DNA of 64,000 nt, taken from the NCBI RefSeq assembly GCF_000739995.1, contig NZ_BBJX01000005.1:310001-374000 (forward strand), written 5' to 3'. Positions within the stretch are counted from its first letter, which is position 1. Every line of letters begins with the position of its first letter. The notes beneath the pieces were generated by a model. The model was not told the DNA's origin, did not search any database, and saw nothing but the letters and a program-made list of their open reading frames with translations. Source of the stretch: Comamonas granuli NBRC 101663. Its GTDB lineage: Bacteria; Pseudomonadota; Gammaproteobacteria; Burkholderiales; Burkholderiaceae_C. Positions 1-6,788 of the stretch are shown piece by piece. The position numbers and the translations under genes were made by a program.

Positions 1-244
1 CCTGCACGGCCTGCAGTCGCGCGGACCAGGCCGCGGCCTGGTCGGCGCTGATGCGCTCCTTGGCCGCCATGTGTTGCCACTGTGCGACAACGGCCGCCTG
101 CGCCGCCGTGGCCGCTCCGGCCTGGGCGTCGAGCAGCCGCACCTGGCAACCCGCCTGCACGGCCAGTTGCGCGATGCCGCGGCCCATGGCGCCGGCACCT
201 ACCACGCCCACGGTGGCAAATGGGGAATCTGTCGAGTATGTCAT
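1..244 (-). CDS. 3-hydroxyacyl-CoA dehydrogenase, N-terminal part (runs off left edge)
   Basis: Only the first 81 codons are in the window; the gene reads leftwards from an ATG at 244. The N-terminus carries a Rossmann dinucleotide-binding motif, VGVVGAGAMGRGIAQLAVQAG, followed by a hydrophobic strand ending in an acidic residue (RLLDAQ). This is the classic NAD-binding start of the 3-hydroxyacyl-CoA dehydrogenase family (beta-oxidation or 3-hydroxybutyryl-CoA / phenylacetate degradation). The catalytic and C-terminal domains are outside the window, so the exact substrate cannot be read. It is divergent from the FimV-like gene, with about 55 bp between the starts. Confidence 0.75.
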   Translation of the reverse strand, partial: MTYSTDSPFATVGVVGAGAMGRGIAQLAVQAGCQVRLLDAQAGAATAAQAAVVAQWQHMAAKERISADQAAAWSARLQAVQ

Positions 245-298
245 GTGGTAATCGTGATCACCATTCCGATAGATGTTGTGCAAGAATCCGGAACTGGC

Positions 299-2446
299 TT
301 GAAAAAGAATGTAAACGTGATTGTCCGCCATGTCCTGATCGCTTTTTGCCTCGGAGCCGGCGCCGGTTCGGCGGCGGCGCTCACGCTCGGTGCCGCCCGC
401 GGGCAGGTGGTGCTGGGGCGCCCGGTCGATGTGTCGTTCGAGGTGATCGCCGATCCGGGCAAGACCCTGGAAGACTCCTGCCTCAGCGCCGAGGTGGTCT
501 CCGGCGAGCGGCCGCTGACGCGCGTGCGCGTGCTGCCCTTGCCCGCGCTGGCGGGTCGGCCGGGCATGGTGCGCGTGCTGAGCGCCGAGGCGGCCGACGA
601 ACCCGTGCTCGGCGTCACGCTCTCGGCGGGTTGCACGGGCAAGATCACGCGCAGCTACACCTTTCTGGTCGATCCCCCGGCCCCCGGCGCGCTCGAGCGC
701 GCCGCCGCACCGGCGCTGCCGGCGCCCGCGCGGCCTGGGGCCTCCGGGGCGGGCAGCGCAACCACCGGCCTGCCCGCGCAGGCAGGCCCGCTGCCCAGCG
801 CCGCCGCCACGCCCCCGCGCCGCGCCGCCGCCGCCCCGCTGCCGCGCCCCGAGCCAACGCCGCCCCAGGCGCGGCCCGAGCGCGTGGCACGCGCCAAGCC
901 CAAGGCGGTGCGTCCGCAGCCCGCACCGGCCCAGCCCGCGCCGGCTGCGCGCCTGGTCATGGAACCGCTGGAAGACTGGCTGGACGACACCGCCCCTTTG
1001 CCCCTGCGCCTGAGCACGCAGATGCAGGCCACCCAGGAGGACGCCGCGACGCCCGAGCGCCGCGCCCAGTGGCAGGCGCAGTGGAAGGCGCTGAACATGG
1101 ACGCGCAGGAGCTGCTGCAGGAGGGCGCGCGCAGCGCCGCGCAGCAGCAGGAGCTGGCCCTGGCGCGCGGCCAGGCCGAGCAGGAGCGCCGCCTGGCCCA
1201 GGATCTGCAGCGCGAAGTGCAGGAGCGCTTTCCCGCCAGCGTGGTCTATGCCCTGGGCGCTTTGGCGCTGGCAGCCCTGGCGGCCATGGGCTGGCTGCTC
1301 TGGCGCATGCGCCTGCAGGCGGACCAGGCCCGCCGGGACTGGCACCAGGCCGTGGCAGCCCAGGCGCCCGCCGGTGGCACCACCGCCCCGGCACCGCTGC
1401 AGCCGCCCGCGCCTGCGGAAGACCAAGAGCCGGTCGTGGCGCCGCCGCCGCCCGCCGCCGCACCGGCGCCCATTTCCGTGCCCGAGCCCGAGCACCTGGA
1501 GCCCACCGATTCGCTGCTGGTCGCGCTGGGGCATGCGCCCCAGCCGCCCGCCGCGCCGGCGGCGCTGCAGGCCGCGCCCCAGCCGGCGCTGCTCATCAAC
1601 CCCGAGGAGCTGTTCGACCTGCAGCAGCAGGCCGAATTCTTCGTTTCCGTGGGCGAGCACAGCCAGGCCATCGAGGTGATGAAGAAATACATCGCCGCCA
1701 ACGCCACCACGGCGCCAGCGGCCTACCTGGACCTGCTGCGCCTGTACCGTTCGCTCAGCCGGGTGGACGACTTCAACCAGTTGCGCGCGCAGTTCCACGA
1801 GCACTTCAACGCCCAGGTGCCCGAGTTCGGCGCGTTCAACCAGCCGGGCCGCACCCTGTTCGCCCACCCGGAGGCCCTGGCGCGCATCGAGGCCGTGTGG
1901 AGCGACGAATCCGTTCTGCCCCTGCTCGAGGGCCTGCTGTTTCGCCGCGACGCCACGGCGCATGCGCGTTTCGAGCTCGAAGCCTACGACGACCTGCTGC
2001 TGCTGTACGCGATCGCTCGCACCACGCCCGCCTCGGCGCGCGGCGCACCGCCGCCGCGCGCGCGCACCACGCCGCAGGCCGCTGCGCCGCTGGCAGGCGC
2101 TGCCCCGGAGCCTGCTGCGCCGCAGCCGCCCGAGGACGGCGACTTCGAGGACAGCCTGCTGGAATTCGACTCTGCCTGGCTCAACGACCCGCCGACCAGC
2201 GGCGCGGCGCCGCAGGCCGCTCCGTCCGCCACGCAAAGCGTGGATTCGGGCATGTCCATCGACTTCACGATGACCGACCCCGGCCCCTTGCCCGGTGAGC
2301 CCCTGCCGCCCCTGGCGCCCCTGGCGTCGGGCGATGTGCCCACCGTGCAGCCGTCCACCCCCCCGGCACCGGGCCAGGTGGTGGGCTTTGGCGCCAACAG
2401 CGATCGCTTCGAGGCGCGCCTGGACCCGTCCCTGCGCAAGCCTTGA
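299..2446 (+). CDS. FimV-like membrane protein with C-terminal TPR-like domain
   Basis: About 715 residues. A signal peptide (KKNVNVIVRHVLIAFCLG...GSAAA) is followed by a FimV-type N-terminal domain (LTLGAARGQVVLGRPVDVSFEV). Next come a long Ala/Pro-rich linker, a coiled-coil stretch, one membrane segment near residues 315-335 (VVYALGALALAALAAMGWLL), a second Pro-rich linker and a helical TPR-like region (FFVSVGEHSQAIEVMKKYI). FimV/HubP-type proteins organise the cell pole and type IV pilus or twitching machinery. I see no LysM repeat in the periplasmic part. The start is uncertain: the open frame extends to 71 but would then overlap the opposite gene. I chose TTG 299 because it begins the signal peptide; GTG 278 and GTG 317 are alternatives. 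Confidence 0.7.
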   Translation: MKKNVNVIVRHVLIAFCLGAGAGSAAALTLGAARGQVVLGRPVDVSFEVIADPGKTLEDSCLSAEVVSGERPLTRVRVLPLPALAGRPGMVRVLSAEAADEPVLGVTLSAGCTGKITRSYTFLVDPPAPGALERAAAPALPAPARPGASGAGSATTGLPAQAGPLPSAAATPPRRAAAAPLPRPEPTPPQARPERVARAKPKAVRPQPAPAQPAPAARLVMEPLEDWLDDTAPLPLRLSTQMQATQEDAATPERRAQWQAQWKALNMDAQELLQEGARSAAQQQELALARGQAEQERRLAQDLQREVQERFPASVVYALGALALAALAAMGWLLWRMRLQADQARRDWHQAVAAQAPAGGTTAPAPLQPPAPAEDQEPVVAPPPPAAAPAPISVPEPEHLEPTDSLLVALGHAPQPPAAPAALQAAPQPALLINPEELFDLQQQAEFFVSVGEHSQAIEVMKKYIAANATTAPAAYLDLLRLYRSLSRVDDFNQLRAQFHEHFNAQVPEFGAFNQPGRTLFAHPEALARIEAVWSDESVLPLLEGLLFRRDATAHARFELEAYDDLLLLYAIARTTPASARGAPPPRARTTPQAAAPLAGAAPEPAAPQPPEDGDFEDSLLEFDSAWLNDPPTSGAAPQAAPSATQSVDSGMSIDFTMTDPGPLPGEPLPPLAPLASGDVPTVQPSTPPAPGQVVGFGANSDRFEARLDPSLRKP

Positions 2447-2447
2447 G

Positions 2448-2505
2448 TGCTATATAAAATATAGCTGCTCGCGCTTGCCCAGAGGGCGCTGGAGGCCAAA
2501 AAGAC
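2448..2505. repeat. Interspersed ATAGCT...GCGCTTG repeat, copy 1
   Basis: Immediately after the FimV-like stop codon, a small palindrome (GCTATATAAAATATAGC) is followed by a GCGCTTG...GGCGCTGGAGGCCAAAAAG tail. It fills the whole gap between two convergent genes. The same pattern recurs at least eight more times in this window. The palindrome could also act as a weak bidirectional terminator, but its tail lacks a clean T-run. Confidence 0.7.
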
Positions 2506-3414
2506 TCAGAATTGCATGGCGCGCAGCAATTGCGCGGCTGCGGCCTGCGGGTCGGGCGCGGCGACCAGCGCACGCACCACGGCGATCGAGCCCACCCCCG
2601 TGGCCAGCACGGCCGGGAAATGCTCCAGCGCAATGCCGCCAATGGCCACCAGCGGGTAGGCCTGCATCAACTGCGCATAGGCGGCCAGGCGCGCCAGGCC
2701 CTGGGGCGCCGTCGCCATGCGCTTGAGCGTGGTCGGAAACACCGCTCCCATGGCGATGTAGCTGGGCCCCACGGCGTCGGCGCGCAGCATCTCGGCATAG
2801 CCGTGCGTGCTCACGCCCAGGCGCAGGCCGCTGGCACGCAGCTCCTGCAGCGCCGCGGCGGGCAGGGCGTCCAGGTCTTCCTGGCCCAGGTGCACGCCGT
2901 AGGCGCCGGCGTCCAGGGCGGCGCGCCAGTGGTCGTTGATGAACAGCAGCGCGCCCGTGCCCTGCACGGCCTGCACGGCGGCGCGCACCTCGCGGTCAAT
3001 GGCCGCCGGGTCTTCGGACTTGAAGCGCAGTTGCACCGTGGGCACGCCGGCGCGTGCCATGCGGCCCACCCAGTCGGCGTCGGGCAGCACGGCGTACAGG
3101 CCCAGGGCGTGCGGGCAGGGGGCGAAGGCCTGGGCGCGCGGCAGCGCCTGCAGGCCGAAGTCGCGCGCGTCGCAGGGCCAGCTGGCGGCGTCGAAGCCGC
3201 CGGTGCGCTGCGTCTGCGCCTGCCAGGCGCGGGCCAGGGCCAGCGCGTCCGGGCCAATGAAGCCCAGGCGGCTGCAGGCCTGCAGCGCGGCCTGGAACAC
3301 GGGACCAGCGTCGTGCGCTGCGGGCACGGGCTGGGGCGTGCAGGGCGCAAAGCGTGCGGCATGCGCATGCACGATGGCGTCGGCCAGGGCCGCGGTGTCG
3401 GTGGCGGTGCTCAT
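2506..3414 (-). CDS. thiE: Thiamine-phosphate synthase with extra N-terminal region
   Basis: 302 residues. The C-terminal two-thirds is a ThiE TIM barrel: VQLRFK, a diphosphate/Mg-binding segment [20 protein letters not shown] followed by GQEDL, LGVSTH, a phosphate-binding [15 protein letters not shown] and PLVAIGGI. It joins HMP-pyrophosphate to thiazole phosphate to make thiamine phosphate. The first ~100 residues ([20 protein letters not shown] onward) have no counterpart in the standard ~210-residue enzyme and I do not recognise a fold in them. The start is ATG 3414, which overlaps the thiG stop as ATGA and indicates translational coupling. It is the last gene of thiO-thiS-thiG-thiE. Confidence 0.9.
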   Translation of the reverse strand: MSTATDTAALADAIVHAHAARFAPCTPQPVPAAHDAGPVFQAALQACSRLGFIGPDALALARAWQAQTQRTGGFDAASWPCDARDFGLQALPRAQAFAPCPHALGLYAVLPDADWVGRMARAGVPTVQLRFKSEDPAAIDREVRAAVQAVQGTGALLFINDHWRAALDAGAYGVHLGQEDLDALPAAALQELRASGLRLGVSTHGYAEMLRADAVGPSYIAMGAVFPTTLKRMATAPQGLARLAAYAQLMQAYPLVAIGGIALEHFPAVLATGVGSIAVVRALVAAPDPQAAAAQLLRAMQF

Positions 3415-4217
3415 GCCTGGTGCCAGAACGGTGTGCCCAGCACGGGGGTGCTGGGCTGGGCGGCCTGCTGCGGCTCGATGGCGCCGGCACGGTACGCGGC
3501 GCGCCCGGCCTGCACGGCGTCGGCAAAGGCGCCGGCCATGGCCACGGGGTCCTGGGCCTGGGCCACGGCGGTGTTGAGCAGCACGCCGTCGTAACCCCAT
3601 TCCATGACCTGGCAGGCGTGCGAGGGCAGGCCCAGCCCGGCGTCCACGAGCAGCGGCACATCGAGGCGCTCGCGCAGCAGTTGCAGGGCGTAGGGGTTCA
3701 TGGGGCCGCGGCCGGTGCCTATGGGCGCGGCCCAGGGCATGACGGCCTGGCAGCCCACGTCCACCAGGCGCTGGCACAGCACCAGGTCGTAGGTGGTGTA
3801 GGGCAGCACGTAAAAGCCCTCGCGCACCAGCTTCTCGGCGGCGGCCACCAGGTTGAGCGTGTCGGGCTGCAGGGTGTAGTCGTCGCCGATCACTTCGAGC
3901 TTGATCCAGGGCGTGCCGAACACCTCGCGCGCCATCTGCGCCGTGGTGATGGCCTCCTGCACGCTGTGGCAGTTGGCGGTGTTGGGCAGCACGGGCACGT
4001 TCAGGCTGGAGAGCAGCTCCCAGAAGCCCTGGCCGCTCTCGGCCGGGTTGCTGCCCTGGCGCCGCAGCGAGGCGGTGACCATGGCCGGGCGCGCGCGCTG
4101 CACGGCGGCCTGCAGGGCGGTGGGCGAGGGGTAGCGCGCCGTGCCCAGCAGCAGGCGGCTGGAGAAGGTCTGGCCGTACAGGACCAGGCTGTCGTTGGAG
4201 GAGGTGGCGTTGTGCAT
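3411..4217 (-). CDS. thiG: Thiazole synthase
   Basis: 268 residues, normal family length. ThiG condenses deoxyxylulose-5-phosphate, dehydroglycine and the ThiS thiocarboxylate into the thiazole phosphate of thiamine. The Schiff-base lysine sits in [10 protein letters not shown], and the phosphate-binding loops [12 protein letters not shown] and [13 protein letters not shown] are intact, as is the [10 protein letters not shown] start. The gene lies 4 bp downstream of thiS and overlaps thiE by 4 bp. A glycine oxidase gene (thiO) heads the operon, so the dehydroglycine is presumably made oxygen-dependently from glycine rather than from tyrosine by ThiH. Confidence 0.96.
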   Translation of the reverse strand: MHNATSSNDSLVLYGQTFSSRLLLGTARYPSPTALQAAVQRARPAMVTASLRRQGSNPAESGQGFWELLSSLNVPVLPNTANCHSVQEAITTAQMAREVFGTPWIKLEVIGDDYTLQPDTLNLVAAAEKLVREGFYVLPYTTYDLVLCQRLVDVGCQAVMPWAAPIGTGRGPMNPYALQLLRERLDVPLLVDAGLGLPSHACQVMEWGYDGVLLNTAVAQAQDPVAMAGAFADAVQAGRAAYRAGAIEPQQAAQPSTPVLGTPFWHQA

Positions 4218-4221
4218 GGTG

Positions 4222-4419
4222 TTAGCCCCCGGTGACGGGGGAGATGACTTCCACCCGGTCGCCTGCCTGCAGGCGGTGGTGCGGGTGTTCGGTGGCAGGG
4301 ACGAAGACCGTGTTCACGGCCACGGCATAGGGCGGGCGGGCCTGCATCGCGGCCAGTGCGTCGGCCACGGTGGCGCCCTCGGGCAGGTCGAAGGCCTGCT
4401 GGTTGATCAGGACGTGCAT
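4222..4419 (-). CDS. thiS: Sulfur carrier protein ThiS
   Basis: 65 residues with a ubiquitin-like fold. It begins [22 protein letters not shown] and ends VISPVTGG; the C-terminal Gly-Gly is the residue pair that is adenylated and converted to a thiocarboxylate to donate sulfur to ThiG. It lies 14 bp after thiO and 4 bp before thiG. The activating ThiF/MoeB enzyme is not in this window. Confidence 0.95.
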   Translation of the reverse strand: MHVLINQQAFDLPEGATVADALAAMQARPPYAVAVNTVFVPATEHPHHRLQAGDRVEVISPVTGG

Positions 4420-4433
4420 GGGGCCGGGGCGGT

Positions 4434-5513
4434 TCACAGCAGTTCCATGGCGAGGTCGAAGCGGCTGCCCAGCGCCGAGGCGCCCTGGTCCAGCAGCTCC
4501 AGCACCACGTCGTGCAGCGCGGGCGCGATCATGTAGCCGTGGCGGTACATGCCGTTGATCTGCAGGGTGCGCGGGGCCACCTGGCGGATGGCGGGCAGGT
4601 TGTCGGGCAGGGCGGGGCGGCACTGCACGGACGACTCGAGGATGCGCGCCTCGGCAAAGCCCGGGTGCACGGCGTAGGCTGCGCTCAGCAGCTCCAGGGT
4701 GGAGCGCACGCTCACCGGCGACAGGTCCTCGGATTCGATCTCGGTGGCGCCGATGACGAACACATGGTTCTCCTTGGGCGCGATGTAGGCGGGGTAGCGC
4801 GGGTGCAGGAGGCGCGTGGGGCGCTGCAGCGTGACCTCGGGGGCATGGATGCGGATGACCTCGCCGCGCACGCCGCGCAGTTGCGGCCATTCGCCGCGCG
4901 CGCCCAGGCCGCGGCAGTCGAGCAGCCAGCCGGTGTGGCCGCTGCCGAAGGCGGCGAGCTCGCGCGGCGTGTTCCAGTGCACCTGCACGCCCAGGCGTTC
5001 CATCTCCTGGGCCAGGGAGGCGAGCAGTTGGCGGTTGTCGAGCTGGCCTTCGCCGGGCAGGTACATGCCCTGGGCAAAGCGCGGGGCCAGCGCCGGCTCG
5101 ATGCGCGCCATGCCCTCGGCGTCGAGCCATTCCATGGCGGGCAGCTCGGGGATGTGCGCGCGCGTGGCATCGAGCTGCTGGCGCATGTGCGCGGCCTGCG
5201 GCGCGTCCTGGCGGTGCCAGACGAGCAGCGTGCCTTCCTGCTGGAAGTACACCGGCATGGCCAGGGGCGCGAGCAGCTCGGGCCAGCGCGCGAGCGCGTG
5301 GCGCCCCATGCGCACCACGCCGTGTTCGGCCACGGCCGACTCGGCCAGGGGCGCGAGCATGCCGCCGGCCACGCGCGCGGCAGAGTGCTCGCCCAGCGGG
5401 CCGCCCTTGTCGTAAATGCTCACGGTGTGGCCCTGGCGGGCCAGGGTGACGGCCAGGAGCCGCCCGAGCAGGCCGGCACCCAGGATGGTGAAGGAGGTGG
5501 TTGCGCGCGTCAT
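4434..5513 (-). CDS. thiO: Glycine oxidase ThiO (FAD-dependent)
   Basis: 359 residues. The N-terminal FAD motif FTILGAGLLGRLLAVTLARQ is followed by SIYDKGG, then an AGGMLAPLAE segment typical of ThiO/DadA-type amine oxidases and a C-terminal INGMYRHGYMIAPAL substrate/FAD region. ThiO oxidises glycine to the imine used by ThiG. I start it at ATG 5513; the open frame runs on upstream through the riboswitch, which is not coding. It is the first gene after the TPP riboswitch, so the entire thiOSGE unit should be switched off by thiamine pyrophosphate. Confidence 0.92.
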   Translation of the reverse strand: MTRATTSFTILGAGLLGRLLAVTLARQGHTVSIYDKGGPLGEHSAARVAGGMLAPLAESAVAEHGVVRMGRHALARWPELLAPLAMPVYFQQEGTLLVWHRQDAPQAAHMRQQLDATRAHIPELPAMEWLDAEGMARIEPALAPRFAQGMYLPGEGQLDNRQLLASLAQEMERLGVQVHWNTPRELAAFGSGHTGWLLDCRGLGARGEWPQLRGVRGEVIRIHAPEVTLQRPTRLLHPRYPAYIAPKENHVFVIGATEIESEDLSPVSVRSTLELLSAAYAVHPGFAEARILESSVQCRPALPDNLPAIRQVAPRTLQINGMYRHGYMIAPALHDVVLELLDQGASALGSRFDLAMELL

Positions 5514-5565
5514 GTGTGTCCGTTCGAGAAAGGCCCGGGGACAAAACAGGTGGCGCCTGCACTGG

Positions 5566-5664
5566 AAACTCCCCACGCCAGCATGATCTGGATCGGGTAA
5601 CGGGGCGTGCTGCCCCAGGGTGTTTCTCAGTCCGCATCCACTGCAGTGGCGGGACACCCCTGTT
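5566..5664 (-). promoter_or_regulatory. TPP riboswitch (THI element) of the thiOSGE operon
   Basis: On the minus strand the leader carries the invariant CTGAGA motif and, about 28 bases later, CCCGATCCAGATCATGCTGG followed by CGTGGGGA, the diagnostic second half of the thi box. A P1 stem (CAGGGGTGTCCC side) flanks the 5' end. It lies 50 bp upstream of thiO. A TGTAAT at 5681-5686 on the minus strand is a plausible -10, though I see no matching -35. Confidence 0.95.
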
Positions 5665-5738
5665 TCGTCCGCAAAAGGCGATTACAGCACAAGCGGCTTG
5701 TCCCTGATTTGATGTGGCGCATGCATAATTTTGCGGCC

Positions 5739-6605
5739 ATGACATCTTCGCTGCCTTCTTCTGCGCCTTCCACCGCACCTGCACCGCGCTACGTGCGCGT
5801 GCTCTCCATCGCCGGCTCCGACAGCGGAGGCGGCGCGGGCATCCAGGCCGACCTCAAGACCTTCGCAGCGCTGGGCTGCTACGGCATGACGGCCATCACC
5901 GCCATCACCGCGCAGAACACGCAGGGCGTGCGCGCCATCCACGGCGTGCCGCCCGAGATCCTGCGCGCGCAGATCGACGCCGTGGTCGAGGACATCGGCG
6001 TCGATGCCGTGAAGATCGGCATGCTGCACAGCCCCGACGTGGTGCGCGTGGTGGCCGACGCCATCCGCCGCTACCGCCTGCCGCATGTGGTGCTCGACCC
6101 CGTGATGGTCGCCACCAGCGGCGACCGCCTGAGCACGCAGGAGACGGTGCAGGTGCTGGTGCGCGAGCTGTTCCCGCTGGCGGCAGTCGTCACGCCCAAC
6201 CTCGACGAGGCCGCGCTGCTGCTGGGGCGCCCCCTGGCCGGGCTGGACGACCTCGATGCCGCGGCCCAGGCGCTGCTGCAACTGGGCGCGCCGGCAGCCC
6301 TGCTCAAGGGCGGGCACCTGCCCGGCGATGAGGTGGTGGACGTGCTCGCCGAGCCAGGCGGCCGCTGCACGCGCCTGTCCTCGCAGCGCATTGCCACGCA
6401 CAACGGGCATGGCACGGGGTGCACGCTGTCCTCGGCCATCGCCGCCCAACTGGCCCAGGGCCTGCCGCTGGCGCAGGCGGTGGCACAGGCGCGTGCCTAC
6501 ATCCTGGGCGCCATTGCGGCTGGGGCAGGGGTGCACACCGGGCAGGGGCATGGCCCGCTGAACCACGGCTACGCGCCCGTGGCGCAGCGCATCGTGAGCG
6601 CCTGA
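5739..6605 (+). CDS. thiD: Hydroxymethylpyrimidine/phosphomethylpyrimidine kinase
   Basis: 288 residues, a ribokinase-fold enzyme that phosphorylates HMP and then HMP-P to supply the pyrimidine half of thiamine. Clear motifs: VLSIAGSDSGGGAGIQADLK at the start, GCYGMTAITAITAQNTQGV, DPVMVATSG, TPNLDEAALLLG, and the anion-hole/catalytic NGHGTGCTLSSAIAA. I chose ATG 5739; ATGs at 5712 and 5721 are also in frame but add unrelated residues. It is divergent from thiO; its own short leader shows no second riboswitch. Confidence 0.94.
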   Translation: MTSSLPSSAPSTAPAPRYVRVLSIAGSDSGGGAGIQADLKTFAALGCYGMTAITAITAQNTQGVRAIHGVPPEILRAQIDAVVEDIGVDAVKIGMLHSPDVVRVVADAIRRYRLPHVVLDPVMVATSGDRLSTQETVQVLVRELFPLAAVVTPNLDEAALLLGRPLAGLDDLDAAAQALLQLGAPAALLKGGHLPGDEVVDVLAEPGGRCTRLSSQRIATHNGHGTGCTLSSAIAAQLAQGLPLAQAVAQARAYILGAIAAGAGVHTGQGHGPLNHGYAPVAQRIVSA

Positions 6606-6720
6606 TTTTTTGTGCCGGGCCTGCACCGGCGGCGGCTTGGCGGGTTATCGTCGGGACGCTACCCTGCGGGCCGGGCGGGGAGCAGGCGCTGCGCGGCGCG
6701 CGCGCCGGCCGCCGTGCTGT

Positions 6721-6745
6721 CAGCCGCCCCCGGTCCGGGCGGCTG
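6721..6745 (+). other. Perfect 9-bp stem-loop in the mgtA leader
   Basis: CAGCCGCCC and GGGCGGCTG pair perfectly around a 7-base loop (CCGGTCC), 44 bp before the mgtA start and ahead of its AGGAGG ribosome-binding site. No T-run follows, so it is not a standard terminator for thiD. It could be a structural part of a leader or only a GC-rich coincidence. Confidence 0.4.
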
Positions 6746-6788
6746 GCTGGCGGTCGCATGCCCCAGGGCGCGGCCCAGGAGGAGCGCC

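Noticed and set aside
5698-5729. TTGTCC...CATAAT as a sigma70 promoter for thiD
   Set aside because: Spacing is 20 bases, too long, and the -10 would lie only ~10 bases from the chosen ATG.
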